This document shows positions 13,535 through 25,000 of a stretch of DNA of 64,000 nucleotides, piece after piece. A program made the position numbers and the translations under genes. The notes beneath the pieces are model-generated. The model did not search any database, was not told the origin of the DNA, and was given only the letters and a program-made list of their open reading frames with translations. The stretch's first letter is position 1. Every line of letters begins with the position of its first letter. The DNA lies in NCBI RefSeq assembly GCF_001039355.2, contig NW_019773848.1:589683-653682 (forward strand), in the 5' to 3' direction. Source of the stretch: Lingula anatina. Taxonomy: Eukaryota; Brachiopoda; Lingulata; Lingulida; Lingulidae.

Positions 13535-14212
13535 ATAGAGATAGGGGGATGATATACAGAGTTTTCATTGGATCGCTCCCGTATTTGCCGATAAGGTAGA
13601 ATTCTTTGCGCAAAAAAAATTATTTTCAAGATGTTTAAGACGATTGTTACAAATTATGTATTATATTTCGTGAGCATGTTTACAAGACTAAGACTGCAAA
13701 CCTCTAGATAGTCATACATGTATTGTTATTCAATTGCGGATTATCGCTTGACCCTCCGTCTTTTACTGTAGTTTCTGTGTACTCTAAGGCAGGACTAATC
13801 TTCGAAGGCTTTTAAGTCGCAAAAGTATTTTAACAACTTCTCAAAAGAACAGAGAAGTATATATTTTTGAATGTTTCAATATATTCGTGTCAACTGTTGT
13901 ATATTTTACCTTTGATATAACAATATTGTATTGTCAGTTTCACGCGATTTCAAAGTATATAATTTATACTGACACTGGCCCCCTGTTGCAACAAGTCAGA
14001 ACTGTTGACAGAAAATTATAATTTTATAAATCTTTATGTCAAACAAATACCCAGATGATGTCACTTAGGATACACATTTTTTCCTTCACTTATACATGTA
14101 CTAAAATGCCAAGATTACACCTATCCATATTATCTTTTGGCTGTTTCTGTAAAATATTTGCATTGAATAATCTTGTGAAGCCTACTACATCGTACATGTA
14201 ACTGTTACCGGC

Positions 14213-14218
14213 AATAAA
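14213..14218 (+). promoter_or_regulatory. Candidate polyadenylation signal AATAAA for the prohormone gene
   Basis: A perfect hexamer in gcaataaatca lies about 680 bases after the stop codon. Confidence 0.45.
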
Positions 14219-16391
14219 TCATACGGTTTTATTTTTTTCTGTCATAAACATAATAACACAATTTTCATAACATTCCAAAGTTGATCACGTAAACAAATTT
14301 ATGTCCGAAGGCACAAACTATTGTTTTTTCTAAGCAATGATTAGTGGTAATTAATGTGACTGCAGGATTCATGGAAAAGCGGAATTCGCATTATCTTGGA
14401 AAATTCGCAAAATAAACTTGTGTTTGTTTGCCCCCAACGCTTTATATCGACTGAGAAAAGCACTCACAGCTGCATGTCAATAAATGGAGTTTCAAGAAAT
14501 TACTGCAATTGTACATTAATGCCAATTTGTTGTTGGCATTAACTTCAAAGAAATAGGTTATTTTATAATAAGACTGAGTGGCAGCTTAGCTGAGTAATGG
14601 ATAAACGTTAAGCTATTTTGAGTGCGAGACGCAAGACATTAATAGAGAGCATTTCTCAATTTTTGAAAACACATTACCATTAAACCTATATACTGGTATA
14701 ACATTTGCCAGATATACTTATTGTATCATCAGGAAACATTTTTCAGCCAATTTTGTTGACCCGAAAAGCATGGTGGAAATGTATCTGGGATAACTTCATT
14801 TGTATGTGTATAATAAAGCATTACTTCTTGAAATCTGGGAGATTTGGCATTTCGTCCATTTTGCAGCAAAACCATTCGATTTTCAGTGTTTTGTCCTTTG
14901 AATCCACATTATTTCATTGCCACTGGTGGCAGGTTTTTTGATCAAGATATCAAACAGAAAGTATTTAAATAAATAGCTGGCACCGAACGTGTATTTGCAG
15001 CCAGTGCTTAATATGTTTGCTTGGAACTGTTTAACTCCCTCGGTGCAATGAGGGTAATTTTATCTATTTCTCATTTGTATTCCGACCTTTGTATTTATGT
15101 GACTAGGGAACCGCCAACAGAAGCCAATTGTTTGAAAAAGGTTTACCTCTGACTATTGTTATGTAAAGGCTCCTTAAGACAGGGAGTACAGTAAATAAGA
15201 AATCGGACCAACTCGAGTCTCTAAATCGAGTCGCGAGTCTTTGTTTGACATATGTGGGAGACAGGACATAACATCTTCAAAACTTAATTCATCAATATGG
15301 TTGTCCAATGACTCGAGTTGGTCCCTTCCCAGCTTGATATAATTTTATCTGAATGGAGATCCAACTTTGGGTATTTTCTTCACGCTCTTCAATAACTTGA
15401 TTCAACTCCCACGCACCTTTGCTACATGTAAAACACAGGAACTTCGCCGCCCTTAAGTCACAAACTACCCGCATCGGTATCGTTTTATGGCGTGACAGTA
15501 ACGGAAACTTAAAGAAGAATTATAAGCAACACGCGCTACTAAGATTATATGGCATTGAATTCATTTGCTTTGGTTTTACTTAAATAAACAACAGTGAAGT
15601 GATCATCAGTCTTTCCCATCTGCACTGCTTTGCGCGACATATACAGTGTATGGTAATTAGATCCAATTTAACAGAATCCAGCACACTGACATTTCAATCA
15701 CAGCTTCTGGTTAACATGCGCGAGGCAGATGAGAAGGATTCGAATGCGACAAAGCAGATATCCTGTCACACCTTATGGACGAATGTCATAGTTGTTGTTA
15801 AATTAAACAGATCTTGCAAACATTCCTAACCCCAAATTAATAAATGGCATCTATAACTACTGGTATGAAAGATGTGCCAGTGTGACAGGAATGGTAGTCC
15901 TAGGAAGAAGTCCGGTGACAAGTACAGGTAAGGGTTAGTATTTACAGTACCAGTGTCACCTGTGGAAAGTAATGGGTAACGGACTACGGTTCCAAGTGGC
16001 CTGCCATTCCTGCCGCACCGACATGCATGTTATGTAATAGCCTGGTTACTACTTACTTAAGAGAATGATCTAAACCAAGTCCCCGCACTCGATATGGTCG
16101 ATTGATTAACTTTCGCCTAAACAACAAGAAGCAAACTTGTAGAGACCTTGCATAAGAGAATAAAGCCCCCTGTATAGTGTAATTACATGGAAGCACCAGG
16201 AGGTGGCACTTTCTTTTATACTGTATATATAACTCCACAAACGATTCGTAATTTCATATAATCAATTTATAAAATTATGCAATTAAGGACAATTGCTCAT
16301 TTTTCTAGCCATCAAGGAAGACTCAGCGTGTTTGATCTAAATGAAGTACCAGCATCAAATCTCTGTGCATGTGCAGCAGCAGTGTCTCTAT

Positions 16392-16568
16392 GGCCCCATT
16401 CAGACCAGGGGACTAACTAGTCTGAGGGTCAAATATGGCCGATCCACTTGAATACTTCCCCACAGGATATCTATTCAGTGTCTATTAACGGATTAGACGA
16501 CAAGCTCAGTGTAGTGGGCCGCCATGTTTGACCCTCGGACTAGTTAGCCCCCTTTTCTGAATGGGGCC
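16392..16568. mobile_element. MITE, 177 bp, with long terminal inverted repeats
   Basis: GGCCCCATTCAGA at the left end is mirrored by TCTGAATGGGGCC at the right. The arms continue as GGGGACTAACTAGTCTGAGG on the left and CCTCGGACTAGTTAGCCCCC on the right, ending near GGC/GCC-CATRTTTGACCC. TAT flanks both ends, a likely 3-bp target-site duplication. There is no coding capacity. Confidence 0.85.
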
Positions 16569-18095
16569 TATCACTGTTTGAAAAAAAGGGCAAGAGTTCA
16601 AGTAACATGGCAGGTGACAAATAACCAACTAAAATATACATGTACGGGAGTGTGGGTATTTTCAGCAAGGGAGGTTCGAAGTGGTATAAAAATATCCCAT
16701 GATCCGCTAATACGTGTATTTATCGAAGGAAGGGCCGGTAGGCTACATGCTGAATGTTTACTAGTGCCTGTATATTGTTCTGTTGTAACTGTATTTATAT
16801 ATACTAGTTTACCGACAACGAGCATCAGATCATACAGTGTATTCCCCTCATTATGGAATGTTCTACCGGTTAACCGCAAAAAGATCGAAGTTAGAAAATC
16901 ATGAATGAGTTAATGACAGAGAATTGAAAATTATGTTGATTTGACGAAAAGTAGCCAATAAATCGTTTGCAAATTCAATTTTCGGGCTTCATAAGTCAGT
17001 TCTAATTTCGCTCAAAACGCGAAACGGCGCACTTAAAAACTTTCCAAGTGCCCCTTTTCAAAGGGGGTGCTTTCAACTTAAAATCATTATAGGCTATCCG
17101 TAAGATTGCACCAGCTCGTAACTTTGATTTATTATAAAGTCCCATGATGCCTGATGGTACAAAACATACAGTGAAGAAAAACATGTTGATGAACCTATTT
17201 ATCATGATTTATCCGGCTGTAGGGTTGGTGATCAATCCCTCCATATCTCTCCGTCTTTGGTACATGTAGCTTTCAGCTGGTCGGTCACCTTAGTATGCCA
17301 GTCTTTTCCCTCTTTGTCTTCCTCTGTTTCTCTGGCGGCACCAATTATATTCTGTAGAATTTCACAGCATCCAAAGCAGTCAAATCAGTCTATGTACCTT
17401 AGTATTGTAACGCATGTGCAGATGTTTTTTTTTTGTGTCTGATTGGCTACTACCGGTACGAGTAGATGGCGCTACTGCCAGTATTTTTTATTACTCGATC
17501 ACATCTAAATTAGTCAAAATTGCTTTATCACACGCTGGCTGCGCAATGTTTTGTGATACAGTCAGCAGAGGGCTCCACTGCTTACATAAGTCTCATATAG
17601 AAGAAAAAACTCATTAAATAGATAGATTGACCTTGGTGTCACTTGTCTTAGACTTATCTTAAATTTGGACATTTTACAACAAGATTGACACATGTTTACA
17701 TGAACTGTTTCCAAATGAATGCGTAAAATATTTAAGTTTCCTGGCAAAAGTGTCGAAATCGTGTGTTAAGTTGATATCTGAATGACGTCATACGAGAACG
17801 TTACACAGATTTCATGAAAGGAGTAGACCAATAAATTTGGTGATTAGGGTTTATTAAGCGCAAAATTTAAGATATCGACGCATATGCAAACACGGTTGAC
17901 AGTGTCATTTTCCTATTGCTGATAAAAGTTTATTAATTGCTAATATCGTAAGTTAATTCTTTCTTTTGAGAGGCGTTGACGCGTAAGAAGTGCTAGCGCT
18001 TTTACTTGTAACTTGCGTCCTATCATTGGTACTCTCAATCTCTTTTGGTTATTTGATCAACTGCAACGGGAATTGCCAGGGGATTAACTAACAAG

Positions 18096-18603
18096 ATGTT
18101 CACAGTATCGACGACGAAATTTATTCTCCTCACCCTTGTTGGCTTCCTTATGATTGAGACGTTCTCAGGTAAGTGTCAGGTTACGAAATACAATCTCCGC
18201 CTTCTTGTTTATTAAGTGAAGGCGTGGGTGTCATATCCTCTTTAAATGGATGAAAATAATCTAGATTTTCTAAGCTCTTAAATATGAAATTACTGTCCTC
18301 CGCCTCACATGCCCATCCCCATCCCCTCACTACCGAATTGAATGGCTTTGTTGAAGTCTACAGCCTGTGAAACATTTTTTCTATATATTTTCATGCTGGT
18401 CAGACGCCCTGAGTCTGGGAAACATCAAAGAGGGGAGAGCTGTTGAACGTGTGAAGCGTTTCAATTACAACTTATTGGCGTGTAAGTGTCCTAATGGATG
18501 GAAACCACGGTGTGCCTCAGACGAGGGCTGCCAGCAGCGCCACGGCAGCCAATACAAGTGCCGCTTCGTCTGTTGTGGAGCGCGTTGCGTGCTAGGGGAA
18601 TAA
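18096..18603 (+). CDS. Small secreted eight-cysteine cationic peptide precursor (antimicrobial/defence-like), two exons
   Basis: Exons 18096-18168 and 18404-18603 give 90 residues. MFTVSTTKFILLTLVGFLMI is a signal peptide and the intron splits the codon after it. A short propeptide (DALSLGNIKEGRAVERVKR) ends in KR, leaving a mature 47-mer starting FNYNLLACKC. Its eight cysteines are spaced C-x1-C-x7-C-x5-C-x9-C-x3-C-C-x3-C, and net charge is about +4. This prepro layout is that of invertebrate antimicrobial peptides, though secreted cysteine-rich toxins and signalling peptides share it. The spacing is not that of WAP, macin or classical arthropod/mollusc defensin domains as I know them. A GTAAGT directly after the TAA (18604) may be a donor for a 3' UTR intron. 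GGGAATTGCC at 18068 resembles a Rel/NF-kB site with one mismatch. Confidence 0.75.
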
Positions 18604-21600
18604 GTAAGTTCTAAATGAGAAATGTGACATTCACAACAATCTGTTTACAAACTCGGTATCAATTTTGGCATGTTAATTTTTCTTCCCTTGCGGGGAAAGC
18701 AAAATTTCTATGAAATCTGGTACCGTCAATCGCAATAGTTTTAAACATAATCATGTCTTCTGAAAACGCCCATTTTGTTGATTGCGTTTGATACTGTGGC
18801 TTTTCAATGTTTGTACCACGAGAGCTAAAATTAAAATTAACTTGTTACTAATCATAATCCTTATCCGTTTGTCTATGCAGCTTTTGCCACTAATGCAAAA
18901 TGCTGTTGATTCGAATTACGCCGCAAAACGCAAAAACAAAACGCGTCGTATGAGTATTCGCAACGTTTCTCTTGTATCGTTTCAGGCTCAGTCAAGACAC
19001 ATTGACGCACATTGACGCAAGAAGTACTGCTTGCTTTCAAATATGCAACCATTCCTCGGCGAACTGAAATAGACGTTTTTTATTTGAGACACTGATGCTA
19101 CTTGTAGAGCATAAGACATTTTAATCCTTGTTTTTCAATCATGTTAAATTTTACAGAGACGGACATGGAAAGAGAAATCAATGACTTGAAAACTAAGCAA
19201 AGAACAGACTTTTTATTCAAAGTTTGGCACGATTCACTTTAACTTCGTGACAATAGAAACTGCCAGAATGACAGATATTTTAGAAATAAAAATTAAAATA
19301 AAATGAATACTGAAAATAAATCGTTGAAAATTTGTCTTTAAATAGGACAAGACGTAACTGTTCTGAATGATCTGTTCCACGTTATCCTACAAACCGTAAA
19401 ATCGAAGTTGGGTATGAGTACATGTACGCAATACTTATCCACTATACATCCAATGCTGATTCAAAATGGTACTTAAATTAAACAGCTTCGAGACGTAAAG
19501 CCTTTTCTTTTTCTGGTCATGGGTGTGGCAAGATAAGATAATAATGTATAATGTATTAATTATACGTCGTGAGATCATATGCACTGTATCGTTTTTGTCT
19601 TAAATGGTTTCTTTAATAAGTATGGGCATGAAAAACTGTATAATACCTTGCAGCAGCTTCTCCATAATCCTCAAACTTGACTTGTCCGTCCTTATTTTTG
19701 CTACCGCATGGTGTTTTAAAAAAGCCATCTCGATATGAATGATTAAAATATCGCATTGCACAATTTTCTTCTACATGTATTAAGTTTATGGAATATCCTC
19801 CTAATGATCCTACCGTAATAAACTAAATTTCTATTCTTCTTTGTAGCTATAAAGTCTGCTCCAAAGAATTCAGCGAAAAGTGCGACGTTTTCAGGGTGTC
19901 TGTGGAATAAGTCTAAAGACATCACGTGATGTTATTTACAAGTAAGGGTTCTCAACATGACTGAGGAGCTAATAAATGCATATGTCGAACGGGATTTTCG
20001 GTGTTTACAGCGTATTTATAAAGAAAGTGACATAAAACAAGACTTAAAGAGCGACTTCAAAGAAACCAACTTCATTTCAACTTTTTATGCATAATACACC
20101 ATAATCTTACAACTTATAAAACGAGGATCATAAATGACCGCTTAGGCGTTTGCAGTTGCTAAACGTGGCATTCGTGAAATATCGACATTGTGTGATCGTC
20201 CAAATCAGGTAATCGTCTAAATCAGTTGACGCAACTATAATAAAATGTTTAAGAGGATTGAGATAAAGATCTCAGCATTTATTCAATTTCTTTATTCAAT
20301 AACTGAAAACTTTGTCTACTATAAGAAAGGGCTTTATATGCCCACATTTAGTTTAACATGTTAGAACTTTTCAATAAACCAAGTACTACTCAAGCAAATA
20401 CACCCCAAAGCTGGATTGCACTATAATGACTCATGAAAATCAAACTAATCCGCTCTTGTTCTAATACTTCAGAAATTCGCCCAATAATAAAATACAGCGT
20501 TATAATACAATGAACGTAACAAATGATCAATTAACTGAGGAATTACACAAGGGATAATATCTCGTTAGTCAAATGCAACAGAGCCGAGCTATATATTTAA
20601 AACAAAAAAGCAACCTAATCTATACAAGCTATTAAAAATCTAATTCCCATTGGCAATACTTTAAAACACTTAAATACTCTATATCTCAAAATGCCATTTC
20701 TTTGACGTGTCGGTAAAAATTATGATAAATAAATAAACCAGCGGTTCCTAATACTGGTAAAATAATAATAATATACATGTACTACGGTGCAGTGACGATT
20801 CACTTGTTAAAGGTTTAATGCGTAAGTAAAATCCAACCAACTGGCGTTCATCCCACATCGTTATATACAATAAAACGTGACGCTTACAAATAGATGATGC
20901 GCATCCAAATAATTAAAATATGTGGGTGTGTGATTAAATTGCAAGGTTATATAATCCTTTATTTTTCTTGATACTATATCATTATTACAATGTAAGAAAA
21001 CAAATATAAATACATTTTCCAGATAAAACCAAAATGGTTACACCATGTTAAAATATAAACTCTTAAATACAGTTATATAAATACGATTAGTACTCAAGCA
21101 CTACATATAGGCCTTTAAGGACCTGCACTTGAGAGACGTTTAATCCAAAGTACATCTTTCTTTAACTGTCTAAAAATAAGAACAGTTATATGTACGTATG
21201 TATGTATCTCCTGTTACATGCGTTATATAAAATGACCCGGTACCTTCCTGCTAAAATGCTAGGTCTATCTTCAGTATCAACGTCATTGGCAACACAAATC
21301 GGCCAACCCCTCACTTAATTTTATCATTTCCGCTTTTACAAAATGTCAATTCGAATTATCCTATATACCCTTCAGAGAAAAAGATATACTTGAAAAAGGG
21401 GCGACAGTGTTGTTTTTATGACAAACTGTCAACAGTAAGCGATCTTTCATTCCACGCCGGCAGACAAATGCACGCAACTGGAAGTGATCTCGTCGCTACA
21501 AGCAATGCTTGATAATGTGAGTGTCTGGAACGACCGACGCTCAAACGACGACTACACCAGCGCCAAACCAAACACCAAACTTTTAACACAATGCAGGATA

Positions 21601-21612
21601 GCGTTCCCTTGT
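18604..21612. other. 3' flank of the cysteine-rich peptide gene and 3' UTR/flank of the IP3R-like gene
   Basis: No full gene. AATAAA at 19285-19290 could serve the plus-strand peptide gene. TTTATT at 20958-20963 and 20291-20296 could serve the minus-strand channel gene. A minus-strand pocket at 19645-19915 has two exon-like fragments of uncertain nature. Confidence 0.5.
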
Positions 21613-22095
21613 TCATAGACGGGTGTCATCAAAGTCATCGTCGTCACTAAATGTTGGTGATGGAAAGTCTTCGGGGGCTGTGAGTGGAAAAGCCACTTCC
21701 GATACGTGTGGTGCCATATCTAGTGCGTGAGGCTCGTCATGTGGTCTTTCGGGAGGTACGTCATGGGGCCCGTCGGATGGTGGTGGTGGTGGCGGTGGCA
21801 GGAGCTCGCGCGGTGTTTCAGGAGGCTCTTCTGTTCTTCGTGGGGACTCCCGCGGTGGACTTTCTTCCGTGCTTGTAGCACTGTCACGTAAGGTTATTGT
21901 TTCTGGAGTTCTGACCCCTCCACGACTATCGTCGTCGTCAGAATATCGTGCTGCATCTCCCTCCCTGTCTTCAGGGCGCCGTGGCCCCTCGATGGCCGCG
22001 GCGAGGGTGTCGTGACTACCGCTCAGCGCCTTGCGGTACATTTCTTGCCACTGTTTCTGACGCCTGTGCTCCTCTTCACGCATTCGTTTTGATTC
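21613..22095 (-). CDS. ITPR: IP3R-like exon 63: coiled-coil end, disordered Pro/acidic tail, DTRL terminus
   Basis: The terminal exon encodes 160 residues and the TGA stop. It begins ESKRMREEEHRRQKQWQEMY, finishing the coiled coil, then runs about 135 residues with almost no hydrophobic core: acidic clusters (YSDDDD), SPP and TPE motifs, a run of seven prolines in a PP-x-P-rich stretch, and a final FSDDDDFDDTRL. Vertebrate IP3R tails are short after the coiled coil, so this extension is unusual. DTRL fits the class I PDZ ligand rule (S/T-x-hydrophobic). It is GC-rich compared with the flanking DNA, as expected for coding sequence. Confidence 0.92.
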   Translation of the reverse strand, partial: ESKRMREEEHRRQKQWQEMYRKALSGSHDTLAAAIEGPRRPEDREGDAARYSDDDDSRGGVRTPETITLRDSATSTEESPPRESPRRTEEPPETPRELLPPPPPPPSDGPHDVPPERPHDEPHALDMAPHVSEVAFPLTAPEDFPSPTFSDDDDFDDTRL

Positions 22096-25000
22096 CTAGA
22101 AACCAATCCAATACCACTTTGATTACACTCATATAGCAGGTTATAGAAACATTTTAATAATGGATAGCATTTCATTCTGAATAAACTTCCACTCGGGTTA
22201 TGTAGAGACATCTATATCGAATAACGTTTCATTTAAATAGCATAAAGTACTCTGATATACTTTCACGAAAACAGTGATACTGACCTCCTCTCGCTGTCTA
22301 CGAAGGAGTTCCGTGACTTTCTCCAAGACGGCATCAATTTTTTCGTCTGTGCCATCTTCTTCTCCAGTGAGCGATAAGGCACAATTCATGGGGAAGAATT
22401 CGTATTGCTCTCTTTGTAACTGAAACCACAGCAAAATATATATGTTTTATGTTATTATTGTTTACATTTTTGGGGTAATGAACAATGTCAGCAGTCTGCA
22501 CAGCGTGCTAGGGAAAACTGGAAACCGCATATAAATGTGCCGTTTGTTATTCGAAAAAAAAGGATATTTCTTAGGCACCCGAGAAATCCACCTATTATCA
22601 TCCACCTATGATATCTATTAGGCTAACATTATGAATCATCTCAAATCGTGCAAACTCATGTTTTACTGCATCATAACTGAATACATTGTACAGGTACCTG
22701 TATGACAAGTACAAAAGTCACTGTAGCAATTGATAACATTTCATGAAGCTTTTTAGTTATAAAAAAAGACGGAAATGCCAAAAGGGACAAAGCAGAGCAC
22801 TCACAGCTTGCGCTACGTGTAGATCCAACGCAGTGTAATCGTTAGACTTGGTGTCATCTAAGTGGATAAAGAAGAATATGTAGGCCCACATGTTGTGTTC
22901 TTCTCTGGCGTGCTTCAAAAATCCCTGATAAAAATATGCACCAGAGTATTAGGCATTATGTAATTGTTTATCAGAACGTAAAAACAAAATCTCTTTTGAC
23001 AAATGAAAGTGCGAACGAACTTTTTTTAGTAATTTATTTCAGACTAAAGATTTAATTATCAACTTACGTTCCCATGATGTTCGAAATCGTGACTTCCTCG
23101 ACTGCAGATGAAACAAGTGTCTCGCATGTCGGATTCGGCTGTCCACTGTAATTGAAAGTACATAGTCCTTTTAATTTAAATGATATGTCTACAAAATTCA
23201 CATTTATCACCTATATGGCAAATAATCCGAGGAGACGTTAATAACATATCCTTTATATGGACAAGGAATCTATGGCGTAAAACTTTTATTTAAAATCTAA
23301 TTGCAAAGTAATGGGGCCGCTAACACGTTCCACTGCAATATAGTGATCAATAAAACTAAATCACTTCAACAGCAACTCCGTCCACATGCGCACCACTCAA
23401 AATTATTCCTTTTATGTCGATGAAATAGCCAGTCCTACCTTGAGATCTCTAAGCTCAGAGAACGTGTCGACCACGATACCGAGGATCACGTTCAAGCCAA
23501 TGGTGGTGATCAAGATAAAGAATGATAAGTGGAAAACCGCCACCACGGCGAACGCGATAAAATTGTTCTCTGATTCTGGTAATGTCAGGCGCTGAAAATG
23601 ACAAATGATATCTATACTGTCTGTGATAATATCCCGTCACAAATCTTTCTAACTTTACACATCGCAACGTTTTATGATAACAATTATATTACACTGTGTA
23701 CAGACAGAGATTAACAAATAGTATCATATTATTTAATGATTTAACAGAAAATACAATTAGTACGTTACTAATAAAAACACTAGTTTCTTTAAACAATTAC
23801 ACAAACAAAAGACCCAACAAAAGCCCAGTCATTAAAGAAATATGATATGTGCAAGCGCTTACATCAAATATCGCTCCAATCAGCCCGTATCGTATGACTG
23901 TCACAGAGCACTCTAAGAGCGTTCCACAATATTCCTCGTCTTTAGGCAAGAACAGCGCTCTCATAAAGGCAAAGCTAATCAGGGCATATATGTAGAAGAT
24001 GATCACACCCAGTATGCCCACCCACAGTAGCGAAACGCCTGAAAAAATAATACAGCAATATTGAAACTTGGCAAAACTGCCACAACGCGCACTCCCAGTC
24101 AAAATGTGACTGCTTAACAGGAAAAAAATCTTATCCCACTTTCGTCTCACCCGCAGCCTTGATAGTCGTGGTAAGTCGCGTGCAGCAATAAACACTGTGT
24201 CATCACATATTCTGTCGAGAAATTGTGTACTTTAAATAAAGCCGCCACAACTAAAATGGAAGTGCGGTCTTTGTGACTTTCTTTCACTGAGATTTTTTTC
24301 ATCATATATTTTGCTTCAATCAGAAATTGAAAAGTGCATCTATCACATGCTGAAAAACAGTTTTGTTGAGTCGACTTCTGTCATTTATGAAGGGACACAG
24401 CATGTCGTGACATATGATGGCAGTGGTAACAAAACAATAATTTACTCTATTCTCAAATCATCAACTGAATTTCTACGAAAAAAACCTAAAGATATAATTA
24501 AAAACTGACTGGAGAGGAGAGTTCGATTACTACCATACCGTTTTGTGTGACAGCTTTGATGACTCCCTGCAGAATTTGATTATTGTTGACGATGTTGAGA
24601 AGATGGAAGGCAAAGAAGTAACCATGGAAAAATGTTCCAGCGACAGACATTCCAACGAAAATCTAAAAAGAAGAAAAACAACTAATCCTGCTTGGTTTCT
24701 TGAGATTCATCACTAATCAAAATGACCTTCTTATACACCAATAACAAAGGTTGATGACCACCAATATCAGTAACAAAACTTTTACAAAAAATAAATTAGA
24801 CATGCTTCCATTAAACCTTTAGGAGTCTACTCACCACATAATAAAAAGTGGCAAGACTGAAGAACTTGACATCAAGTTTTGACTGGCGTTTAGCTTTCTC
24901 ACAGTCAACCTCATGTGCTATTTCATCCTCTTCTTCATCTTTCCGTCCACACAAACGCCTAATGTACAAAAGTCCAGAATTAGATGTAAAATGTAAGCTA

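Larger units (their letters stand above)
13535..18095. other. 3' UTR of the prohormone gene, then intergenic DNA
   Basis: The first part is probably 3' UTR up to the AATAAA at 14213-14218. The rest contains a MITE (16392-16568) and a 14-bp inverted repeat (15205-15218 with 15311-15324). ORFs of 60-108 codons here show no family pattern; the two longest overlap on opposite strands around 16578-16904. Confidence 0.55.
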
